Part shown: piece after piece, positions 15,281 through 21,005 of the stretch | Layout of the letters: every line of letters begins with the position of its first letter | Numbering within the stretch: position 1 is the first letter of the stretch | Source of the DNA: Nitrospinota bacterium | GTDB taxonomy: Bacteria > Nitrospinota_A > UBA7883 > JADGGD01 | Direction of reading: 5' to 3' | Length of the DNA: 21,005 nt | Assembly: GCA_015229165.1 (NCBI GenBank) | Contig: JADGCD010000009.1 | Location: 1-21,005 of the forward strand | Notes under the pieces: generated by a model | What the model was told of the DNA's origin: nothing | Database searches by the model: none | Seen by the model: only the letters and a program-made list of their open reading frames with translations | Program-made: the position numbers and the translations under genes

Positions 15281-15877
15281 ATGAGAGACACTTTTTGTTC
15301 GCTGCTTCTTCTTGCGCTGCTCGCTCAGGGGTGCGTGAAGAGCATCCCCGGCGAGCCGGAGAAAGTCACCCGCCGCTATGTGGAGGCGATACAGACGGGA
15401 GACTACCATACCCTCTTCCGGCTGAACCACGTGACGGCCCGTCGGCTCAAATATTTCGACATGAGCGAACTCCCCGAGGATCGTGAAGAGGCGGTTCGAT
15501 ACCAGGCGGCGCAGCAGGCCGAATACGAGGCGACTCCCCCCGATTTCACCCCCGGCGTCCGGTGGGCCGAGCGTCATTACTTCCCGCCGACCGCCCGGGT
15601 GACCGTCGGGAAGGCCGTCTCGCCCGCCGCCGCTCCCAACGATCCGGTCAACGCCGACTACGAAAAGGCCAACAGCGTCACCGTTCCGGTGACGGTCGAC
15701 TATCCCGATCCGGGTCAGGCGCCTCTCTATCAGGGGAAGCCAATGGCTTCCGCCGCCTTCGACTGCATGCTGATCAAGTTGCGGGTGGGGAAGAACGTGG
15801 CGGTCTACTCCCACGACGACCAGTGGTATGTCAACGGGGTCATTCTTGACCCCGCCACCGTCCGCTTCGCCGACTGA
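15281..15877 (+). CDS. Lipoprotein-like protein of unknown function, coupled to cytochrome b
   Basis: A 198-residue protein that starts with a short hydrophobic signal (SLLLLALLAQGC) in which AQG-C18 resembles a lipobox, though Gln at -2 is unusual. The mature part is mixed alpha/beta, beginning with a helix EPEKVTRRYVEAIQTGDYHTLFRL of the kind found at the start of NTF2-like or DUF4878-type lipoproteins. It ends with DDQWYVNGVILDP, which also fits that fold. Both comparisons are by pattern only. The ATG is 4 nt after the cytochrome b stop with a weak ribosome site, so translation is probably coupled. A role in assembling or docking the cytochrome b complex is possible. Confidence 0.78.
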   Translation: MRDTFCSLLLLALLAQGCVKSIPGEPEKVTRRYVEAIQTGDYHTLFRLNHVTARRLKYFDMSELPEDREEAVRYQAAQQAEYEATPPDFTPGVRWAERHYFPPTARVTVGKAVSPAAAPNDPVNADYEKANSVTVPVTVDYPDPGQAPLYQGKPMASAAFDCMLIKLRVGKNVAVYSHDDQWYVNGVILDPATVRFAD

Positions 15878-16259
15878 TTTCGCCCGCCTGATCGTTTTCG
15901 GGATCGATGCGCACGAATAGAACGTTTCGTTGAAACGAAATATCCCTTCGCGCCGCTCATCTACGGTTCGCGTCGCCACTGTCGGGAAAAATCCTCTCCG
16001 CGAGCCACTGACAAAAAATGTCATGATCCGCTGCGGCGAAATGACGTCGATCGCGTAAGCCCCGCCGTTTCACGTCCGATGCGCTTGTGGCGGTGTCTCG
16101 AGAATGTTACATCGTGGAAATAAAAGGAGTTGCGGTCGATTGAAAGGAGTCCGGGTATGCATGTTGCTTTGTATGCGTTTCATGATCGCGTCATGCGTGC
16201 GGTCCCGATCGGGATCGGATGTCAGAGCCGAAATGAGCATCGATTAAAGGAGAATGACC
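15878..16259. other. Intergenic control region before the monohaem cytochrome c gene
   Basis: No gene is supported in these 382 bases. A short perfect hairpin, CGTTTC-GTT-GAAACG, lies at 15923-15937. A 12-bp palindrome, TCCCGATCGGGA, lies at 16203-16214 in the presumed leader. A weak -24/-12-like sequence lies at 16153-16168. An ATG at 16157 has a good-looking AAAGGAG before it, but the frame runs out of phase into the cytochrome gene and lacks any recognisable content. Confidence 0.55.
16153..16168 (+). promoter_or_regulatory. Weak candidate sigma-54 promoter for the monohaem cytochrome c gene
   Basis: GGGTATGCATGTTGCT has GG at 16154-16155 and GC at 16166-16167 with correct 12-base spacing, and a full TTGCT -12 element. 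The -24 element is degraded (TAT for CAC). Transcription would start near 16179, giving an 80-nt leader containing the palindrome at 16203-16214. Confidence 0.35.
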
Positions 16260-17363
16260 ATGAGGGGGTTTACCAAGAAGACGTTGGCAGGCGTCATGAC
16301 GGTCGCTTTCGTCTGCGCCGGCGTACTGGTCGCTGACCAGGCGCAGGCGGGGAAGAAAACGGCCGCCGAGCTGGACGCCGCGAAAAAAGAGGGTGATCTG
16401 TCGGTCGAAGAGGCCAAGAAATTCCGCGACGCTTTCGGCAGGGAGGCCGACGAAGCCAACATCGAATCGTTCGAGACCAAGACGAACAAGAAGGGCTCGA
16501 GTACGTCGACCTACGGCGTCGTCGGCTTCGACTACCTGACCGGCGTCGGCAAGGTCGCCTCGTCGCCGGACAAGATCGACGAGAAGACGTTCAAAATCAA
16601 GTCGAACATCAACTCCCCGTTGGAAGGCCTGATGAAGAAGCGGTTCGACAACAAATGGACCGGCCAGTATAACGATACCGAGTCGGGCTGGACCGAGAAG
16701 TCTGGCGTGACCGAGGTCTGGTTCCGGGGTGTCTCCAAGGACAGCAACCTGGGCGGCGACTACAACGAGTGGGTCAACCAGTGGAACAACATCACCCGCC
16801 CGCGGCACGACAACAAGACCCCGGTCGCCGGGACCGATCCCGATCAGGGCGCCCACTGGTTCTCGTTCTACTGCGTCCATTGCCATGGCTGGTCGGGCAA
16901 AGGTGACGGGCCCACGGCCGCCACGCTCGACCCCCGCCCGCGCAACCTGACCAACGGCAAATACGCAAACTACATCAGCAACCTCGACCTCTTTGCGGTC
17001 ATCAAGGGGGGCGGGCCTGCCCGCAACCTCTCCGAGGCGATGCCCCCCTGGGGAAACATCCTGCAGGATCAGGACATCTGGAACATCATCTCCTTCCTGC
17101 GGACCCTTCCCGAGAAGCCCAAGTATGAGGCCGACGCCGGCGAAGTGACCGCCGCCAACGCGGCAAAATCGCAGGAGTTCAAGGATATGAACGAGGAGCT
17201 GGAGTTGGAGGGGGTCATGGCCGGTCGTGGCGGCGGATTGACCGGCGGCTACGATTCCATCGGTGGGGGACGCCTCTCCTCGAAGACGGTGGGGGTGAGC
17301 ACCCATACCACCAGCGACACGGGGGCTTTCAAAGCGGGCGACTGGGCGCTCGACAAGAAGTAA
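16260..17363 (+). CDS. Periplasmic monohaem cytochrome c with unusual N- and C-terminal extensions
   Basis: A 367-residue protein. The ATG at 16260 is preferred over 16254 because AGGAG lies 7 nt before it and only 2 nt before the other. A signal peptide ends near AQA/GK (residues 28-31). A highly charged segment follows (about 31-75), then a domain of about 120 residues that I do not recognise. A class I cytochrome c domain has C205-V-H-C208-H209 with GWSGKGDGPTA and a distal methionine in SEAMPPWG. The final 70 residues are acidic and then glycine-rich (MAGRGGGLTGG). It is a single-gene unit between a -24/-12-like sequence and a strong terminator. The long flanks suggest docking to a partner; the partner is unknown. 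Confidence 0.88.
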   Translation: MRGFTKKTLAGVMTVAFVCAGVLVADQAQAGKKTAAELDAAKKEGDLSVEEAKKFRDAFGREADEANIESFETKTNKKGSSTSTYGVVGFDYLTGVGKVASSPDKIDEKTFKIKSNINSPLEGLMKKRFDNKWTGQYNDTESGWTEKSGVTEVWFRGVSKDSNLGGDYNEWVNQWNNITRPRHDNKTPVAGTDPDQGAHWFSFYCVHCHGWSGKGDGPTAATLDPRPRNLTNGKYANYISNLDLFAVIKGGGPARNLSEAMPPWGNILQDQDIWNIISFLRTLPEKPKYEADAGEVTAANAAKSQEFKDMNEELELEGVMAGRGGGLTGGYDSIGGGRLSSKTVGVSTHTTSDTGAFKAGDWALDKK

Positions 17364-17388
17364 TCCCGGCGCAGACCGACTCGATCAC

Positions 17389-17419
17389 AACCCCGGCGCT
17401 TCGTGCGCCGGGGTTTTTT
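17389..17419 (+). terminator. Rho-independent terminator after the monohaem cytochrome c gene
   Basis: CCCCGGCGC (17391-17399) pairs perfectly with GCGCCGGGG (17405-17413) around a TTCGT loop, followed at once by six T residues (17414-17419). This is a textbook intrinsic terminator 26 nt after the stop codon. Confidence 0.95.
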
Positions 17420-17435
17420 GTGTCTCGTCCCATTT

Positions 17436-17451
17436 GCGCACAATCCTTGCA
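17436..17451 (+). promoter_or_regulatory. Candidate sigma-54 promoter of the ABC transporter operon
   Basis: GCGCACAATCCTTGCA matches TGGCACRNNNNTTGCW except for the first two positions; spacing of the -24 and -12 elements is correct. Transcription would start near 17463, about 70 nt before the ATPase ATG and just after the terminator. The near-identical element at 14071-14086 adds some weight. Confidence 0.42.
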
Positions 17452-17531
17452 TTCCTGGTTCGGTGCAACAGAAATGATACGTTCGGCAATTTGTCGGACA
17501 GGGGAACAAGCAAAAGGGGGCGCTCCCGGTC

Positions 17532-18485
17532 ATGATCGAAGTCGAAGGTCTCACCAAAACCTATGGCGAGGCGCGTGGTATCGACAACATCTCGTTCCAT
17601 GTGGAGCGGGGGGAGATACTGGGATTCCTCGGCCCCAACGGCGCCGGGAAGACCACCACCATGCGGATCCTCACCTGCTTCATGCCGGCGACCGGCGGCA
17701 AGGCCACCGTGGCCGGCTACGACATCTTCGAAGAGTCGCTGAAGGTGCGCAGCCGGATCGGCTATCTGCCGGAGACGGTCCCCCTCTACACCGACATGCA
17801 GCCGCCCTCCTATCTTGCCTTCGTGGCCGGGCTCAAGGGGCTTCCCTACCGCCGCATCAAGCCGCGGGTGGAGGAGGTGATGGAGCAGGTGGGGCTGACC
17901 CACATGGCGCACAAGTATATCGGCGAGCTCTCCAAAGGGTACCGGCAGCGGGTCGGTCTGGCGCAGGCGCTCATCAACGATCCGGAGGTGCTGATCCTCG
18001 ACGAACCGACCATCGGGCTCGACCCGAAGCAGATCGTGGAGATCCGCTCCCTCATCAAGGGACTGGGGGGGGAGCGGACCATCATTCTGAGCAGCCACAT
18101 CCTGCCCGAGGTCAGCATGGTCTGCGAGCGGCTGATCATCATCGACGAGGGAAAGGTGAAAGCCATGGACACCACGGCCAACCTCCTGAAGGGGATGGGG
18201 ACGGCGGTCCGGGTGGAGGCGCGGATCGGAGGCCCTGCCGATGAGGTGGAAAAGGAGCTGGGCGCCCTCGCCGGGGTCCGGGTCGTGACCCGCACCGCCC
18301 CGTCCAACGGGGAGCTTGCGGCCCGCTATCTGGTCGAGTTCGCCAACGGCGACGGTGGCGGCCATCTGATCTCCCGGCTGGCGGCTCGGCATGCGTGGGA
18401 CCTCTACGAACTGATCCCCGCCAAGCTGACGCTGGAGGACATCTTCATCAAGGTGGTCACGAAGGAAGAGGGGGTGGCGTCGTGA
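17532..18485 (+). CDS. ABC transporter ATP-binding protein, GldA/CcmA-like
   Basis: A 317-residue cytoplasmic ATPase. Walker A is GPNGAGKTT at about residues 37-45, the signature is LSKGYRQR, and Walker B is VLILDEPTIGLDP. The H-loop histidine is in SSHILPE. The C-terminal roughly 90 residues form the small extension common to ABC-2 type exporters such as GldA and NosF. AAGGGGG precedes the ATG by about 10 nt. Its stop overlaps the GTG of the permease gene by four bases. Together with the following genes it builds a Gld-like export system whose substrate is unknown; in Bacteroidota the homologues serve gliding motility, but outside that group the same gene set occurs without gliding. Confidence 0.95.
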   Translation: MIEVEGLTKTYGEARGIDNISFHVERGEILGFLGPNGAGKTTTMRILTCFMPATGGKATVAGYDIFEESLKVRSRIGYLPETVPLYTDMQPPSYLAFVAGLKGLPYRRIKPRVEEVMEQVGLTHMAHKYIGELSKGYRQRVGLAQALINDPEVLILDEPTIGLDPKQIVEIRSLIKGLGGERTIILSSHILPEVSMVCERLIIIDEGKVKAMDTTANLLKGMGTAVRVEARIGGPADEVEKELGALAGVRVVTRTAPSNGELAARYLVEFANGDGGGHLISRLAARHAWDLYELIPAKLTLEDIFIKVVTKEEGVAS

Positions 18486-19261
18486 GAAACGTCCTGTTCA
18501 TCGTCAACAAGGAGCTGCGCTCCTCCTTCAACTCCCCGGTGGCGCTGGTGACCATCACAATCTTCACGGCGCTGATCGGCTACTACTTCTACAACATTTT
18601 CGCCTCCTTCTCGACCCTCAGCTTCCAGGCGCAGACCAACCCGGTGGAGGCCAAGCAGTACGGGGCGCTCAACGTCACCGAGTTCGTGATCCGTCCCTTC
18701 TTCGGGATCATGAGCCTGGTGCTGCTCATCATGCTTCCCATGCTCACCATGCGCTCCTTCGCCGAAGAGAAAAAGAGCGGCACCATGGAGTTGCTCCTCA
18801 CCTTTCCGGTACGGGACATCGAGGCGATCATGGGAAAATTTTTCGGGTGCTTGGCCCTGTTCTTTCTCATGCTCGCCCTCACGTTTCCCTGCATGGCGCT
18901 AGTGGCCTATTTCGGCGAACCCGAATGGGGGGTGATCGGCGCCGGGTATGTCGGCATGGTTCTGCTGGCGTCGGCCTTCATCGCCATGGGGCTGTTCATG
19001 TCCTCCATCACCGAAAACCAGATCGTGGCGGCCATTCTCTCCTTCGCGGCGCTGCTGGTGCTTTACATGATCGGCTACACCGCCGCCTATGCGGGCGAAT
19101 GGCTCAACGTGATTCTCTCCTACCTGTCGTTCACCGCCCATTTCGAAAGCTTCGCCAAGGGGGTGATCGACACGTCGGACGTGAACTACTACCTGCTGTT
19201 CGTCATCTTTTTCCTTTTCCTGAGCATGCGATCGCTCGAATCCAAGCGGTGGAGGGGCTGA
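18482..19261 (+). CDS. ABC-2 type permease, GldF-like
   Basis: A 259-residue integral membrane protein starting at the GTG that overlaps the ATPase stop (GTGA). Six membrane spans can be traced, with the conserved cytoplasmic segment RSFAEEKKSGTMELLLTFP near residues 91-109, typical of ABC-2 permeases. It ends SLESKRWRG. The next gene follows after one base. It would form the channel of the transporter with the ATPase. Sequence does not reveal what is moved. Confidence 0.93.
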   Translation: MRNVLFIVNKELRSSFNSPVALVTITIFTALIGYYFYNIFASFSTLSFQAQTNPVEAKQYGALNVTEFVIRPFFGIMSLVLLIMLPMLTMRSFAEEKKSGTMELLLTFPVRDIEAIMGKFFGCLALFFLMLALTFPCMALVAYFGEPEWGVIGAGYVGMVLLASAFIAMGLFMSSITENQIVAAILSFAALLVLYMIGYTAAYAGEWLNVILSYLSFTAHFESFAKGVIDTSDVNYYLLFVIFFLFLSMRSLESKRWRG

Positions 19262-19262
19262 C

Positions 19263-20831
19263 ATGAACCGGTTGACCGTAACGCTCGTCGGCCTGCTGGC
19301 CCTTCTTTTGGTCGCTGCCGGTCTCGTCGGCTGGTCCATCGAGGGGAGCATGACCCTGCTCACCGCCGGGCTCGCCTGGGGCGGGATGATGCTGGGGCTG
19401 GTTCTGCTCTACGTCCGTTTCTCCGACATCAAGCGGCTGGTGGGGCGCAAAAGCTCCCGCTACGCGGCGAACATGGTGGTGATGGTGGGGGTGTTCTTCA
19501 CCGTCGTCGTCCTCATGTCGGTTCTCGGCGAGCGGCACAAGAGCCGCGTCGACCTGACCCGCGAAGGACGCTTCACCCTCTCCTCCCAGACGGTCAAGAC
19601 GCTCGCCGCTCTCGAAGATCCGGTCCACGCCATCGCCTTCTACCGGTCGGAGGCGGGGACCGTCCACGCCAAGCAGCGGCAGGAGGCGCAGGATCTGCTC
19701 GAAGAGTACGCCTCGCTGAGCCCGAAGTTCACCTTCCAGTTCGTCGATCCCGACCGGAATCCCGGTCTGGCCAGCAAATACGGGGTCTCCGAATACCGGA
19801 TCATCCTGTTCATGAGCGGGGGGCGGTCGGTCAAGATCGGCAACGAGCGTGAGGAGACCTTCACCAACAAGCTGATCAAGCTGGTCCAGGAGAAACAGAA
19901 GAGCGTCTATTTCGTCGTCGGGCACGGGGAGAACGACCTCTCCTCCACCGGCAAGAACGGCTACCGCGTGGCCCGGGACGCCCTGATGCAGGAGAATTAT
20001 CTCATCAAGGAGCTTCCCCTCCTGCAAGTCCCCGAAGTCCCGTCGGACGCGGCGGTGGTGGTCATCTCCTCCCCCGAGGCCGACCTGACGAAGCCGGAGC
20101 TGGACAAGCTCGACCGCTACTACACCGGCGGCGGCGCGTTGCTGGCCCAGATCGACCCGGGCCATCCCCCCGCATTCAAGACCTGGCTGGAGCAGTACGG
20201 ATTCCGGCTTCAGGACGACGTCATCATCGACCAGCAGAGCCAGGTCTACGGCTCCAACCATCTGACGCCGGTGGTCTACGCCTACCACGCGAAACATCCC
20301 CTGACCGAGGGGTTCACCCTGCTTTCCTACTTCCCCATCGCCAACTCGGTGTACATCGACGAAGACCCGGCCAAAGGGCGCTACCAGCTCGCCCTGACCG
20401 GCCCCAACTCGTGGACCGAGGTCGACCGGACGCAACTCGAATCGGGTCAGGCGGAGTACAACGAGGATCGGGAGCGGCGGGGTCCGGTGCCGGTGATGGC
20501 GGTCACGACCACCACCGCCGTGTCGGAGGCGATGGACGCCTCGGCGGAGGAGCGCCGTTACGGAAAGTTCCTTCTCGTCGGCGATTCCGATTTCGCCAAC
20601 AACACCAACATCAATCTGGCCGGCAATGGCGACCTGTTCCTGAACACCGTCAACTGGCTTTCGGACGAGGCGGATCTGATCGCCGTCCGAGCCAAGAAGC
20701 GGGGGGAGACACCGGTGGTCCTGACCGCGTCGCAGGGGCGGGCCATTTTCTGGATCCCGGTGGTGCTGGTCCCGTCGGCGGTTCTCATCTCCGGCGTCGG
20801 CATCTATTCGCGGCGCCGGTGGGCCCGCTGA
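19263..20831 (+). CDS. ABC transporter auxiliary protein, GldG-like (ABC_transp_aux)
   Basis: A 522-residue membrane protein with three N-terminal spans (about 3-24, 28-52 and 70-92) and one near the C-terminus (about 492-514), so most of it lies outside the cytoplasm. The segment SRVDLTREGRFTLSSQTVKT (about 96-115) is the hallmark opening of the GldG/ABC_transp_aux domain. A VVGHGEND motif and a later LLVGDSDFANN segment also fit this family. It starts one base after the permease stop and 34 nt before the DUF4340 gene. The role in the transporter is not understood at the biochemical level. Confidence 0.9.
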   Translation: MNRLTVTLVGLLALLLVAAGLVGWSIEGSMTLLTAGLAWGGMMLGLVLLYVRFSDIKRLVGRKSSRYAANMVVMVGVFFTVVVLMSVLGERHKSRVDLTREGRFTLSSQTVKTLAALEDPVHAIAFYRSEAGTVHAKQRQEAQDLLEEYASLSPKFTFQFVDPDRNPGLASKYGVSEYRIILFMSGGRSVKIGNEREETFTNKLIKLVQEKQKSVYFVVGHGENDLSSTGKNGYRVARDALMQENYLIKELPLLQVPEVPSDAAVVVISSPEADLTKPELDKLDRYYTGGGALLAQIDPGHPPAFKTWLEQYGFRLQDDVIIDQQSQVYGSNHLTPVVYAYHAKHPLTEGFTLLSYFPIANSVYIDEDPAKGRYQLALTGPNSWTEVDRTQLESGQAEYNEDRERRGPVPVMAVTTTTAVSEAMDASAEERRYGKFLLVGDSDFANNTNINLAGNGDLFLNTVNWLSDEADLIAVRAKKRGETPVVLTASQGRAIFWIPVVLVPSAVLISGVGIYSRRRWAR

Positions 20832-20865
20832 TGGCGATACGCAAGCCGGACGCCCGGAGGAGAAC

Positions 20866-21005
20866 GTGACCTACTTCAAGAAGACCTTTCTCTGGATCAT
20901 CGCGGCCGTGGCGCTGGTCGGGATCAGCTATCTCGACTTCGAGAAGACCCGGATCGAGGAGCAAGAGAAGGACGAGGCGACCCGTCTTCTCCCCTTCCCG
21001 ACGGC
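20866..21005 (+). CDS. DUF4340-type membrane-anchored protein (partial, N-terminus only)
   Basis: Forty-six codons are visible before the window ends. They start at a GTG with GGAGG 6 nt upstream. The product begins VTYFKKTFLWIIAAVALVG, one membrane anchor followed by a Lys/Glu-rich stretch and LLPFP, which is how DUF4340 proteins begin. Genes of this family regularly follow GldG-like genes, so context and sequence agree. The rest of the protein cannot be seen. Confidence 0.75.
   Translation, partial: MTYFKKTFLWIIAAVALVGISYLDFEKTRIEEQEKDEATRLLPFPT

Noticed and set aside
16157..16336. A short frame with a good ribosome site in the leader of the monohaem cytochrome c gene
   Set aside because: It overlaps the cytochrome gene in another frame, has no recognisable content, and its start lies upstream of the predicted transcription start.
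20831..20869. A 12-codon frame starting at TGATG after the GldG-like gene
   Set aside because: It is too short to judge and overlaps the GTG start of the DUF4340 gene, which has the better ribosome site.
1..21005. CRISPR arrays, tRNA or rRNA genes, insertion sequences and integrase genes
   Set aside because: None were seen: no regularly spaced repeats, no transposase or recombinase motifs, and no recognisable RNA gene on either strand by eye.

Overview
This is a GC-rich bacterial chromosome segment (by eye well above 60 % G+C). It is dominated by respiratory cytochromes and a corrinoid methyl-transfer locus. CxxCH haem c motifs, sigma-54 control, an NxrC/EbdC-like haem b domain and RACo-type corrinoid activation together suggest an anaerobic or facultative Gram-negative respirer, of a Desulfuromonadota/Desulfobacterota or Nitrospirota-like kind. 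That placement is inference; no rRNA or marker gene is present.

Left part, minus strand (1-6751). Reading right to left: a membrane-bound histidine kinase with a periplasmic sensor region; a 47-residue single-span membrane protein; a sigma-54-dependent response regulator; a B12-binding methyltransferase corrinoid protein; and a long protein that runs off the left edge. The last joins, in one open frame, a UroD/MtaA-type methyltransferase domain, a [2Fe-2S] ferredoxin domain and a RACo/RamA-like ASKHA domain. The locus looks like a regulated one-carbon methyl-transfer system with its own reductive reactivation.

Middle, plus strand (7218-13892). A 466-base divergent control region holds a strong -24/-12 promoter. 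It is followed by a seven-gene respiratory operon: a small membrane protein, a CydA-like integral membrane protein with an Ala/Pro/Glu-rich N-terminal insert, a membrane-anchored dihaem cytochrome c, a three-span monohaem cytochrome c, a dihaem cytochrome c fused to an EB_dh haem b domain, a periplasmic dihaem cytochrome c and a small monohaem cytochrome c. There are eight CxxCH motifs. No CydB and no recognisable quinol (Q) loop are present, so electrons may enter through the cytochromes c. A long inverted repeat closes the operon.

Right part, plus strand. A bc-type cytochrome b with a C-terminal haem c site is followed by a short lipoprotein-like gene (14125-15877). A separately promoted monohaem cytochrome c (16260-17363) ends at a textbook terminator. 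A Gld-type ABC transporter (ATPase, permease, GldG-like auxiliary, and the start of a DUF4340 protein) runs to the right edge.

Five -24/-12-like promoter sequences lie in front of five different transcription units. One precedes the response-regulator unit itself. This suggests that the sigma-54 activator encoded here may govern much of the neighbourhood; that link is inferred, not shown.
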